This document shows, one piece after another, positions 1 to 10,870 of a stretch of 64,000 nt of DNA. The translations under genes were made by a program, and so were the position numbers. Each line of letters begins with the position of its first letter. Position 1 is the stretch's first letter. The notes beneath the pieces are model-generated. The model was not told the origin of the DNA, made no database searches, and worked only from the letters and a program-made list of their open reading frames with translations. This stretch comes from Vicia villosa. Taxonomy: Eukaryota > Streptophyta > Magnoliopsida > Fabales > Fabaceae. The stretch is taken from the NCBI RefSeq assembly GCF_029867415.1, contig NC_081186.1:102646753-102710752 (forward strand), given 5' to 3'.

Positions 1-392
1 TAAGCAATAGCGTAAGACCAAAAACTTTTGGGAGTTTGAGAATGAAAAAGGATAGCATGTGTCACCCCAAGAAGATGTTGATTTTTATGTTCAATGATCC
101 CATTTTGTTGAGGGGTGTATACACAAGAAGTCTGATGATAGATGCCTTGAGATGTATAGAAAGTTTTCATAAGAAACTCCAGGCCATTATCAGATCTGAT
201 GGTCTTTATAGTAATGTCAAACTGAGTTTGAATTAATTTAACAAAAGATATAATTAAAGTGGATGTTTCAGACTTGTTTTTCATGACAAAAATCCACCAA
301 TAATGACTATAATCATCGACAATAGTTAAGAAATACTTGTGACCAAGGAGAGAAAGGGTCAAGATAGGGCCCCAAATGTCCATGTGGACAAA
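1..392 (-). pseudogene. Ty1/copia integrase relic, piece 1
   Basis: Read on the minus strand this stretch is open to the window edge and encodes a copia-type integrase core. HMDIWGP lies just inside 392, RSDNG near 190-200 and QQNGIIEH near 90-100, the usual order of the catalytic region; the last motif supplies the Glu of the D-D-E triad. Integrase joins retrotransposon cDNA to the host genome. The reading frame continues at 5388-5550 on the other side of the LTR element that interrupts it, so this is one gene cut in two. The rest of the element lies outside the window. Family assignment is by motif recognition. Confidence 0.85.
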
Positions 393-617
393 TGTTGAAA
401 GAGTATACTGGAGTACTTTTCGTTTATATCGTATCCATAGGGATTATTGCGATATCACCGCCGTTCTATAGCTTATTTTGTCTTGAGTTAAGGTTACTTT
501 GGTTTTGAGTTTGCAAAAGATCATTCAATACTTTAGTAGCAAAGAGTAAATTAATGAAAGTTCTAAGTTAAAGAAAATGTATCAAGATTCGATTTCATCG
601 ACCTAACTTCGTATGTC

Positions 618-648
<31 letters not shown>

Positions 649-1603
649 GAACTTCTTAACGATCAATATAATTACGTATCGACATCTATATTGTCCGTGT
701 CCGCAACGATATAGTTAGATTTACCGTATTGTTTAACCGCCAATTTCTCCATCGTTTAAACAATACAAATAACGTTTTATAAACCGATACTAAGTAAATA
801 TCAAACGATAAATCCATGTCTGCAATTTATAGTTTGATAGATGATGAAATTAGATCAAGGGACAAATATTAATGTCTACAACATTTATACCATAGAAAAG
901 CTTTATCAAACAAACTAAACCATCTATATTGATCATAACTTGTTCATACACATATATTCACAAGAAATACATACAAAAGTCAAGGAGGATTACATCTTAT
1001 CTTGATACAAAAGAGATTTAGCTATCCATGAAAATGGTAGCTTGCTCAAGAAGGTAAGGATGAAGAACAACAAACATCTATGACGATTAATCGACGATCA
1101 AGGCTTCGATTCTCCAATTCTTCAATTGCTACAGTAGTTTAGGATTCTTTGAGCTCTTAAGATCATCCAACCTTTGGAAAATATCTGACTTGCTCCTTAA
1201 ATAGAAATTCTGTTTTCTGTCAAGGGCGCGTCGCGCCCTCTAGCGCGCATCGTGCCAATACACTTGAAAGTTAAACCGCCCAAGCGCGTCACGCGCGCTT
1301 CTCTCTGCTGGAAGCTTCAAGAAAATATCTTGCCCAGGGCGCGACGCACCTTAATACCGCGTGACGCGCGCTATGTTTTGCCCAACAGTCTTCAATCAAG
1401 GCCAAAACTTGCTCAAAACTTCCCAAATGGAGCTAAAACCTACAAAATCATAACTAAAACACATATTAACATGAAATGAAAGCTAAAAATTATAAAATAT
1501 AAATAATTTTCTAAAACTTCAGGGAATTGTACGAATACTCGATAAAAACGGTCGAAAGGTGCCACTAATTAAACTAAATATTAACACAATTTGGCACCTA
1601 ACA
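393..1603 (-). repeat. LTR, 3' LTR of the element (1211 bp)
   Basis: Direct repeat of 4098-5387. It carries a short (TA)n run at about 626-648 and a GC-rich stretch at about 1224-1370 with repeated GGCGCGACGCG-type words. Several CpG positions that are CG in the other LTR are TG or CA here, the pattern expected from deamination of methylated cytosine. Confidence 0.9.
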
Positions 1604-1622
1604 ACTCTCCCCAACTTAAACT
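1604..1622 (-). other. Polypurine tract candidate
   Basis: Immediately inside the left LTR. On the minus strand it reads GTTGGGGAGAGT directly before the LTR start TGTTAGGTG. Position and purine content fit the plus-strand primer of an LTR element. Confidence 0.65.
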
Positions 1623-3100
1623 CTTGTTTGTCCTCAAACAAAACAATGATAAATTACCGGGAACACAAAATATCACAAATGAAACAACCAAGTAGAAACA
1701 AGAACAATTGAATGGTTCAAATTCCAAAAGTACACAAAGATTAATCCTTACCAATTTCAATCAAAGTACCATGATAACAATGCTAATCCTACATACAAAT
1801 TCTATGTCAGAAATTCCACAAGCAAAAGAAGTTCAAGAATGAATCACACCTACGCACTTCTCTATTGAGAGAACAAAAATAGAGGATCCTAACACTCACC
1901 AGACAATGACGCAAACATCCAGAATTGATTATGACTCATCTAAACAAAAGATATATAAAAAACGTAAAAGCAAGAATCACAAAGACTTTAGGGTTGCAGC
2001 TTGGCTTGGTTAACAAGGAAATGTCATTTCTCAAGGCCATTGAAACGAAAGGGTCAATACCTAAGAGAGCATTCAATATCACATTTACATCCACACATCC
2101 CTATCAACCGATCACACACTTTTATTGCTCAAGAGTTCACCCTTTTAATTTAAGGGAAACTAGCTATATACAAAGCTTTTTTCTTTTTCTTTTTCTTTTC
2201 TCTCTTGAGCAATCACTTATTTTCTTCTCCACACCAATACAACCATTTTTTTTATTCTCCCCACCTTGAATATTACCACCACATAATCACGAATGCTCCC
2301 TATTCTAAGGCGAAAAGGAATCAATCCTAACCACGTTTCATGGTACTCTTTAAGGTTAAAAGAAAGTCATCAAGATTCAGATCAAAAATTGACAATTATA
2401 AACAAGGAAATGATACCGATTGAATCTTGGCAAAGCGGCTCAAAGTGGTTAGCAAATACTCACACACTCACCGGGTAGGTTATATTTGGTAGAGAAGTTA
2501 TACTCGTAATGCGAAACAAAATGCTTTGATCACTTTCATGCTTTACACAATTTAATAAAAATGTAAGATTAATCATAAGGAAAACGAGTTAAAACGCACA
2601 TTGCTGGTATCCAGCACAATTATATATATATATACAGTGGAAAGTTTCCTCACAACTAAATCTGTGCTAAAGTGATTCACAATTGAACTAATTTTACCAA
2701 CAGAAATTAATGACAACTAATTTGTACAATTAAAAGCATCAGAATCAAAGGTACTTGATAAAAAAAACGATAAAGGATGTACCTTGCACGTACAGTTTTC
2801 AACTTATATCATCACCACTCAAATTGTATTGCATCACCGCCATTCATCGTGACAATATAAATTCGTGTTCCAGCTAATTAATCATCAGGACAACTATTAA
2901 ACACCATTATTTCTTCAACATAAACACTAAAATAAAACTACTTAAAATTAAATGCGATAATAAAATAAACTGAACTTATATATATAAAAAAAACACACCA
3001 AGCGGTGTTAACTATCCAAAGGCGTAAACTTAGCCTTTCAAAGTACATCATCCAAAAGGATGGAACAAAATTAAAAACAAAGTACTAAAAATTGTTCTAA
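1623..3100. other. Non-coding interior of the LTR element
   Basis: AT-rich sequence downstream of the internal ORF in element orientation. I see no retroviral-type motif on either strand. The short plus-strand reading frames near 1925-2478 show no recognisable domain. Confidence 0.6.
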
Positions 3101-3139
3101 CATAAAAACTAAAAACAACAAAACATAAAAAACAAAAAT

Positions 3140-4066
3140 CTACTCCTCATCGGAAGTCTCCTGATCATCCTGCTCCATCCCCTCCTCAGGATCTGGCCTG
3201 CCCTCAGGCCATGAAGCATAAGCAGACAAATCATCCCTGGAACCAACAGGCTGCTGCAGAGATAACTGCCGGATAGAATCCTGCAAAAACATAAATCCTC
3301 TTTGATGCACCATGTGCATCTGATAGTTCCAATCACTTGCATCACCATACTGAGAACCAGCAGGCGGTGCAGCAGCAACTGGAACAGCTCGAGCAGCATC
3401 AGGAAGGTCAGGTGCATTAACAGCTACACCATGAGGACGGCCACCAGGCAGACAGTACCTGTTAGCAAAAATATCATCTATAACGCCATCCATGGGAATC
3501 ATTCCCCCAAGTGGAAACCGGACTCCAGCTTTCCTGCACAAATCCATAATCAGTCCAGGAAAAATCAATCTACACTTAACCCCATCGCCATGACGAGTCC
3601 CATTCAGGGCGACTCTCTTCAGCTCATTCGCCACAATCCTCGACACATCAACATTGTCGCCATTTAAGATACATTGAAACAGGCCTGCAATATCAATGGT
3701 GATGGAGGAAGTGTGACTTCGTGGCCTTATGTTGTAAAGGACCACCGAGGTCACCAACTGAGCCTCCTCCGTCAACTGACTACGAGTGAATGTCTTTGGT
3801 AGCCCAGCCTTAGTCAGAGTATAAGTGAAACCAGGATGACAAATTTGCTCCCTAATACTCTCCACATCCCAATTGCCTCTATTCAACCTGGGATGGTACT
3901 CACATTCTTCCACCAAAGCCAAAGGATTGTCAAGAAAATCAAAAATTGCATCTTTGCTAAAGTCAATAGCCTTACCTCTCACCCATGTTTTAAACGGGTA
4001 AGCTTCAGTGCCTACCCAACTGCTCGGAGGCAAAGCGTTTGCATAGAACTCTCTGACAATCTCCAC
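3140..4066 (-). CDS. Retroelement-borne 'putative plant transposon protein' ORF
   Basis: An open frame of about 308 codons on the minus strand, ending in an acidic tail (PDPEEGMEQDDQETSDEE). It starts VEIVREFYANA and contains AYPFKTWVRGKAIDF, a domain I recognise from legume genome annotations as 'putative plant transposon protein'. Its biochemical function is unknown to me. The frame runs open from just after the primer-binding site without an ATG at its start; the first internal Met codons lie well inside the conserved part, near residues 190-195. The N-terminus therefore looks lost by deletion, or translation would need splicing or another start. It is the only ORF of the element, occupying the gag position. 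A gag-like role is inference. Confidence 0.7.
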   Translation of the reverse strand: MEIVREFYANALPPSSWVGTEAYPFKTWVRGKAIDFSKDAIFDFLDNPLALVEECEYHPRLNRGNWDVESIREQICHPGFTYTLTKAGLPKTFTRSQLTEEAQLVTSVVLYNIRPRSHTSSITIDIAGLFQCILNGDNVDVSRIVANELKRVALNGTRHGDGVKCRLIFPGLIMDLCRKAGVRFPLGGMIPMDGVIDDIFANRYCLPGGRPHGVAVNAPDLPDAARAVPVAAAPPAGSQYGDASDWNYQMHMVHQRGFMFLQDSIRQLSLQQPVGSRDDLSAYASWPEGRPDPEEGMEQDDQETSDEE

Positions 4067-4077
4067 CTGATAGAATT

Positions 4078-4094
4078 CCCCGGCAACGGCGCCA
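4078..4094 (-). other. Primer-binding site
   Basis: On the minus strand it reads TGGCGCCGTTGCCGGGG, three bases inside the right LTR. This is the tRNA-complementary PBS word I associate with Ty3/gypsy elements of the Athila/Ogre type. It shows that the right LTR is the 5' LTR. Confidence 0.85.
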
Positions 4095-4097
4095 TTT

Positions 4098-4322
4098 TGT
4101 TGAAAGAGTATACTGGAGTACTTTTCGTTTATATCGTATCCACAGGGATTATTGCGATATCACCGCTGTTCTATAGCTTATTTTGTCTTGAGTTAAGGTT
4201 ACTTTGGTTTTGAGTTTGCAAAAGATCATTCAATACTTTAGTAGCAAAGAGTAAATTAATGAAAGTTCTAAGTTAAAGAAAATGTATCAAGATTCGATTT
4301 CATCGACCTAACTTCGTATGTC

Positions 4323-4382
<60 letters not shown>

Positions 4383-5387
4383 AACTTCTTAACGATCAAT
4401 ATAATTACGTGTCGACATCTATACCGTCCGTGTCCGCAACGATATAGTTAGATTTACCGTATTGTTTAACCGCCTATTTCTCCACCGTTTAAATAATACA
4501 AATAACGTTTTATAAACCGATACTAAGTAAATATCAAACGCTAAATCCATGTCTGCAATTTATAGTTTGATAGATGATGAAATTAGATCAAGGTACAAAT
4601 ATTGATGTCTCAAACATTTATACCATAAAAAAGCTTTATCAAACAAACTAAACCATCTATATTGATCATAACTTGTTCATACACATATATTCACAAGAAA
4701 TACATACAAAAGTCAAGGAGGATTACATCTTATCTTGATACAAAAGAGATTTAGCTATCTATGAAAATGGTAGCTTGCTCAAGAAGGTAAGGATGAAGAA
4801 CAACAAGCATCTACGACGATTAATCGACGATCAAGGCTTCGATTCTCCAATTCTTCAGCTGCTACAGTAGTTTAGGGTTCTTTGAGCTCTTAAGATCATC
4901 CAACCTTTGGAAAATATCTGACTTGCTCCTTAAATAGCTATTCTATTTTCTGTCAAGGGCGCGTCGCGCCCTCTAGCGCGCATCGCGCCAATACACTTGA
5001 AAGTTAAACCGCTCAAGCGCGCCACGCGCGCTTCTCTCTGCTGGAAGCTTCAAGAAAATATCTTGCTCAGGGCGCGACGCGCGCTTTGTTCTGCCAAGCT
5101 TCAAGAAAATATCTTGCCCAGGGCGCGACGCGCCCAAATCTGGCGCGACGCGCGCTATGTTCTTCCCAGTAGTCTTCAATCAAGGCCAAAACTTGCTTAA
5201 AACTTCCCAAAATGAGCTAAAACCTACAAAATCATAACTAAAACACATATTAACATGAAATGAAAGCTAAAAATTATAAACTATAAATAATTATCTAAAA
5301 CTTCAGGGAATTATACGAATACTCGATAAAAATGGTCGAAAGGTGCCACTAATTAAACTAAATATTAACACAATTTTACACCTAACA
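4098..5387 (-). repeat. LTR, 5' LTR of the element (1290 bp)
   Basis: Longer than its partner for two visible reasons: a (TA)n run expanded to about 4332-4378, and one extra copy of a ~50-bp unit in the GC-rich block (CTTCAAGAAAATATCTTGC followed by a GGCGCGACGCGC word, within 5045-5140). Both changes are post-insertion slippage or unequal exchange. Confidence 0.9.
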
Positions 5388-5550
5388 ACAAGGTCAAAAC
5401 AGTCAACAATGTTCGTTTTACTAGCAGAAAAAGGAATCCATTTTTGTTTGGCTTGAAAATAAGCATCACAGTGAGAATTGGAGTTAGACAGATTATTTAA
5501 ATGGAAATTCTTATTAATCTGAATCAAGGTATCATATAAAAGCATCAGCG
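5388..5550 (-). pseudogene. Ty1/copia integrase relic, piece 2 (zinc-binding side)
   Basis: Minus-strand continuation of the integrase at 1-392. It encodes the pre-integrase/zinc-finger side, with LSNSNSHCDAYFQAKQKWIPF resembling the usual CDxCxxAKQxxxPF segment. It joins the other piece in frame across the LTR element. It ends abruptly where the LTR-like segment begins near 5551. Confidence 0.8.
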
Positions 5551-6018
5551 TCATGATGCGACACGGCCCATGTCAGGTGACACAGGTGGCCGTGTTGCGT
5601 TTCTAATTCTTTCCTCAACCTTCAGGCCTTGTGACACTGCCCATGTCAGCTGACACGGGTGGCCGTGTTGCACTTTTGATTTTCTAGTTTTTTGCGTCCA
5701 AGGTGTAGGTTTTGTGACACGGCCCGTGTCAGACATATGTGACCGTGTTGCACCTCTGGTATCTATAATAAACGTCCACCATTATCCCTTGCACCGAGTC
5801 TTTTGGAACTTTTATTTTTACCTGGACATAATTAAAGGGATACAACCAAAGCATAAAATGTGAGATAAATTTGAAATAAACTTAAAACACTAGAATGCGC
5901 AATTAACTTACGATAAATAAAATTGACTCAATTGACAATAATATGAGCAAAGTGCTAGAGAGTACCTGGATTCCTGCCTAATAAGTGACAAAAATATAGT
6001 ACCAATGGTGACTTATCA
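5551..6018 (-). mobile_element. LTR-like segment with triplicated GACACGGCC block
   Basis: Read on the minus strand it begins TGATAAGTCACC and ends CGCATCA, so it has LTR-type TG...CA ends. Its first bases resemble those of the solo LTR at 45833. About 5557-5755 holds three diverged copies of a ~80-bp unit built on GTGACACGGCCCGTGTC and GGCCGTGTTGC. No target duplication is visible: copia lies to the left and a LINE to the right, so at least one junction is rearranged. Confidence 0.55.
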
Positions 6019-7694
6019 GTGATCCATTATCACCCTTTCTATTTGTAATAGCTGCTGAAAGGCTATATTGAATGATGAAGAATGCGGTAACATATAACCT
6101 TATGCAGTTTCCTGATGATACCTTGCTAGTATGGGAAGATTCTTGGAAGAATCTATGGGCAATTAAAGCTCAATTAAGAGGGTTTAAGATAGTCTATGTT
6201 TTAAGTATTAACATGTTGAAGAGTAAATTGTATGGGATGGGAGTAAAAGATCAATTTATGCAGATAGCCTTAATATTCCTAAATTGTAAGAGGGATGCAA
6301 TTCTTTTTAAATTCCTAAGAACCTCTGATGGGTGCAATCCAAGAAGAATTTAGGCATGGGATCTAGTTATCAGACATATGAGAGGTAAACTCACAACATG
6401 AAAAGGAAGACACCTCTCAATAGGTGGGAGAGTTACATTGGTAAACTCAGTACTATGTAATTACCTATATACCATTTGTCTTTCTCTAAAGCTCCAAAAA
6501 AAGTAAAAACAAATTATTAGGAGTATTAAAATGAAGTTTATCTAGAAAGGCAAGAGAAAAAAGGAATTTCATGGGTTAGTTGGAAAACAATGTGTTTGGA
6601 AAAACATCAAGGGGTTTAGGGATTAAAGATGAAGGTATATTCAACAAGGCATTACTAGGCAAATGTAAGTGGAGAATTATACGTGAGAAGGCGGCTTTGT
6701 GGTTGGGTTTGCTAAGGCGCAAATATAGGGATTTGCATATCAGCTCATTGAGGGATAAAGACAAGAAAACTAGAGCTACATAATCATTATGGTGGAGGGA
6801 CTTGGAGCTGGTGGGAAAACAATAGGGTAGAGAGGAACAAATATTCAAAAAATTGATTTGTTATAAATTAAGTGAAGGAAGGAATATTGCTTTTTGGAAG
6901 GTTAGGTGGGTAGGGAATGAAACCCTAGCTCAACAATTTCCAATGTTGTTTGAAGTTACAGAAAATCTGGATGGTGTGGAATCTGATTTTAGGTCTTGGT
7001 AAGAGGGTTTTTAGAGGTGAAATATATTTCCTTTAGGTGATAGTGATGTCAGATCAAGTGCTGTAGCAGAAGAAGTGGTGAACTTTTAGGATAATTCTTG
7101 TTGAAATTCAACCAAACAGAGGAGCTGAACATCTTTGTGTATGGGTTGATAATGCAAATAAGGTGTTCTCTGTCCAATCATTTTACCAACACTTGCTGCA
7201 GGGGGATGATATTACTGAAGTAAATATATTGACAAAAGAGGCATTAGCACTAATGTGGGAAGCAAAAGTTCCGTTGAAGATTAAGGTATTTACTTGGAGA
7301 TTGTTGTTGGACAGGCTGCCTACAAGAGCACAATTGATCCGAAGATCAATAGTTCTAGATAATGAGGAAAGTCAATGCACATTTTGTTCTAACAATGAAA
7401 AGTGTTTGATACACTTGTTCTTCAACAACCAGTTATATGTTTCTGTGTGGAAATAGGTGTTGTTATGGCTTTATAGATCAAATGCGGGTGCGAGTGAACC
7501 AAGAATTCATTTCTTGCAGTTTCATAAAGCTCTCAATGGAAGTTGTGGAAAAATAAGGAAGTTATTTTAAGGATGGAAACTGCTTGGTGTGTGTGGAAAA
7601 TGAGAAATGATTATCTCAAATAGGGGTGGTGTTTTGTAAGTGGGAAGAGTACCCCTTGTACTCATGATAAATATATCTTGCTTATAAAAAAAAA
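6019..7694 (+). pseudogene. LINE (non-LTR) retrotransposon relic
   Basis: The plus strand begins inside reverse transcriptase (GDPLSPFLFVI), followed by QFPDDTLLV (the F/YADD box with Ala changed to Pro) near 6109-6135. The downstream zf-RVT region near 7163-7456 has FTWRLLLDRLPTRAQL followed by CTFC and HLFF. The frame is broken by many stops and shifts. The relic ends in an A-run at about 7688-7694, the expected 3' tail. It is 5'-truncated, so the endonuclease domain is absent. Confidence 0.85.
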
Positions 7695-8360
7695 AATTCT
7701 CTCTTTATTAGAGGAAAAAGGCACTAAATTAAAAATGGAAATCTTATTTGTGTTAGAAAAATTGATTGTGAATTGAATGGATCGAGGATAGAACTGTCAG
7801 CGAATCACTTTTTTATAGTATTTCAAGCACTCTTAAATTGTCTTAGAGTTTCTACACAGGAATACCTAGGAAAATTCAGTCTTATATTGAGTTTGTGCAA
7901 GACTGACGAAAACATTAATGTAGCAATGAGTGTTTGGAATTTTCGGTGAAGAGGATGTACATTTTTGTGATGTTTTTTTGAATTCAAAATGCTCAATTTA
8001 TAGGTTAAACGAGTGTTGTTTCATAAAATTGCGACTCTTGATGAAACACACATTTTTAACCATTTTTGCTAAAAGTTGCACTGTTTCGCTTACAACTGCA
8101 TTTTTGAAATGTTGCACGGTTTCTACAGCAATAATTTTCAAAGATCATACTATTTTGCAATTCAAAATACAAACCGTCTACTGCAACACTTCATGAAGTG
8201 TTTTCTATTTTTAAAATTCTTCACTTTAAAATTTTATTGTCATTTTAGAACACACCTATGGTCATTAATTATAATTAATTATAACAATTTGAAATTCGAT
8301 CTTAAATTTGATTTAAAGAAAAGCATTGCATGATTGACGGAGTTGGTAGATAATGTGAGT
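7695..8360. other. Unassigned AT-rich stretch
   Basis: Nothing convincing. On the minus strand near 8330-8380 a short reading, VDTSGATHI, resembles a copia protease active site (D-T/S-G-A), but it is isolated and may be chance. Confidence 0.3.
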
Positions 8361-8890
8361 AGCACCACTAGTATCCACAAGTTAGTTTTATGAAATTTGT
8401 TTTGGTCTGGGCCGAGCAGGCCCAATCCACAGTCCGTAGACAAGAAGACCCAAGTTGCACTCCAGGCCCAATTCCTATCACACTCCATGCTGACCGTTAT
8501 GGTTTTGACCCACGTGCTGCACGAAGAGCACGTGGTCAAACCCACTAGCATTGAATTTGATCAACTCCCTTCGAACCCCACGGTATGCTTATCCAGGATG
8601 CGAGTCACTTGCTGACTCAGCCCTATCACGTAGGATCCTGGCAGTTTCCTACCACTTGGGCCTCCAACAAATCCACCCCAAATAGGAAATCTTGGCCTAG
8701 CGCTGGGGCTATAAATACCCTCTTTCACTAGAGGGCCAGATATTCAACATCATTCACTCTCATACCTAATCTTTGTACTTGCTCTCCTTACTCGTATTCT
8801 TACTTTAGCATCAGAGTACCTTGCAGGTACACCCCCGGTTCATAGAAGACCATAGTTGCAGGCCCTGACGACCCATTCTGATCAGGTACG
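8361..8890 (+). mobile_element. Gypsy-type LTR fragment with promoter
   Basis: Higher GC than its surroundings. A GGGGCTATAAATACC TATA box lies at 8705-8719, followed by a pyrimidine-rich start region and CTTTAGCATCAGAGTACC with a GCAGGTAC segment, the layout of U3-R-U5 in plant LTRs. No partner LTR is in the window. The exact ends and target duplication are not visible. Confidence 0.6.
8709..8718 (+). promoter_or_regulatory. TATA box of the LTR fragment
   Basis: CTATAAATAC, about 160 bp before the right-hand end of the LTR fragment. It is a retroelement promoter rather than one serving a host gene. Confidence 0.6.
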
Positions 8891-9099
8891 ATCAAAATCC
8901 AATAAAAATAAGCCTAACATTTTGACCAAAACTGGAAATTCGAAGCCATATACCATTACAATAGGAAATACTATATCTCAGCAAAAAGAAACCACCATTT
9001 ACATAAATGCATCATTCATGGATATCATCAAGAACTCTCCATCGCAAGGTCAAAGTCATTCACCCTTCTATTAACTCGTACAAAGAATACATTTCTTAA

Positions 9100-10870
9100 G
9101 GAGGACAGACAAAAGCAAAATTGTTTCCCTCATACCTAAAAATATACAATTTCAAAGCTAGAAAAATATTCGTCTTCCACATCCTTCACAGAGATAGAAG
9201 AACCTGGAAAAAATAATATAATTATGGGATTTCCATAGCGATCAAATTATCATATGCCAAATCATAGACATATGACCCATCATTCTAGACCCATCACTCA
9301 ATGATCTAACAACCAACAAAATAACAGTAAGAACCATAGGATGAAAAAATACCACATCAACCATATAAAAGTCATATATCAAAGGAACGTTACCAGATCG
9401 TAAGTCGCAAATAGATGAATAATCAACTCCGTGAGCCCTTTATATAGCTGACACAAAACACCATCGGAATCCACTAATACCTTACACTTAAAGAGACTGT
9501 CTCTAGTAAGGACCTTCTTTTGAAGAAGTTTCCATGAAAAAACAATCATTTTTAGGGTGCCCAACTATCCTAGATAAGAGGAAGAGACAAGTTTACTAGA
9601 TTTACCGAAAGAACATTGGGAAATGCTCAAGGAGCTCTAATTACGCTGAGGCGGTAGAAAATACACCATCCTTTGAATGGTACCATCACCACCTATCGGG
9701 ATTTGGGGAAATGATCACATCTTGAAAAACTAATAGTAGGTTAGAGACCATTTCCTGTCGTTACACAAAAAAAGGATCTCTTCCACATCAAATCCCATGT
9801 CAAATTCCCTTTCACAAAGACTCATACCTAACCAATATACCAATCTCACTGATCTGAAATAATAAAAAAAAAAACTAGGGAGCCTGGTACACATAGGAGG
9901 GGAACTAGCCCACATATCATTCTAAAAAGAGGTAAAGAAACGTGACCCACTTTCTTACTAAGATTAGCCATAAACAATTCAGACAAATCATCTACTTTGG
10001 AATCCAAGAGATAAAATTCTTTCCACCAGAAAGAAATAGAATAAAAGCACGCAACCCTACCATTTACATGTGAGGAAAATATTTGGGCGATGTATCTTGA
10101 AGATAAGATATCCCACCAAAGGCATGAAATGCCCGAGGTAAGTTATCATCCTTACTTAGCCAAAAAGTCGGACTTCTAGACCACAAAACTGCTACGCTTA
10201 CAATCAACAAACCACTTAACCCAAAGGATCTTCGAATAAGCTTTCACCTTCAACAGAGAAAACTTATTTGAGACCTAACCATTCTCATCCAAACATTGAT
10301 TGAATTTTTAAATATAGTCAAGAAGGAGATATAGATAATATTAAAGATTAAGATAAATGAAACCACCTGACCCCTAGGCTAGCGTACTGATGTCTCCATA
10401 AATTCAACTGTCTAGAAATTATAGTAACTAAAGATTGCCATGTAGACTCTAGGGTTAGCCCCCACTGGTAGCCCTAGGTACTTGAAAGGAAAGATATCCT
10501 GCTTGAAATGGAGAATGTCACAATCTTAGTTAAAAAAAAGGAAGGATCCATATTAATACATATGAGACTCCTCTCGCAAAGTTCACTTGAAGACCCAAAG
10601 CCAACTCAAAATCCCTAAGAATAGCCTTTATTTACCATAGGCTCTCTACCGAAACCTCCGCTAAGAGAACTGTGTTATACTTATACCTAAAGATGAGAGA
10701 CACTCAAATTCAACGAACTAACTCAAAACCAATAAAAAAAAAGTGTCAAAATATATTACCCTAGTAAACAACCCACTCATGCCTTCCATCACAAGTAGAA
10801 ATAGGAATGGAATTAGAGAATCACCTTGCTTCATACCTCTTTGAATAATAATTTTTTTGGATCACACAAC
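9100..10870 (-). pseudogene. LINE retrotransposon relic
   Basis: On the minus strand near 10850-10750 it reads RGMKQGDSLIPFLFLLVMEGMSGL, the reverse-transcriptase palm. TVLLAEVSVESLW and FELALGLQVNFA follow near 10690-10590, and a decayed zf-RVT region (VFSWKLLQKKVLTRDSLFK) near 9556-9470. Stops and frameshifts are frequent, so it is long dead. It faces the other LINE relic at 6.0-7.7 kb. Confidence 0.8.

Larger units (their letters stand above)
393..5387 (-). mobile_element. Non-autonomous LTR retrotransposon inserted in copia integrase
   Basis: Two near-identical direct repeats (393-1603 and 4098-5387), both beginning TGTTGAAAG and ending CTAACA in plus orientation, bound a 2.5-kb interior. 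The single internal ORF, a primer-binding site beside the right LTR and a purine-rich tract beside the left LTR all show that the element reads on the minus strand. The target duplication is ACAAG on the right and ACAAA on the left (one substitution). Removing the element and one duplicate restores the copia integrase frame, which confirms the boundaries. No gag-protease, reverse transcriptase, RNase H or integrase is present inside, so it must have been mobilised in trans. Confidence 0.92.

Noticed and set aside
5616..5700. Regular short repeats considered as a CRISPR array (also the arrays at 35.4-36.6 kb and 55.6-55.8 kb)
   Set aside because: The units are long or irregular with related rather than unique spacers, and the genome is a plant nucleus.
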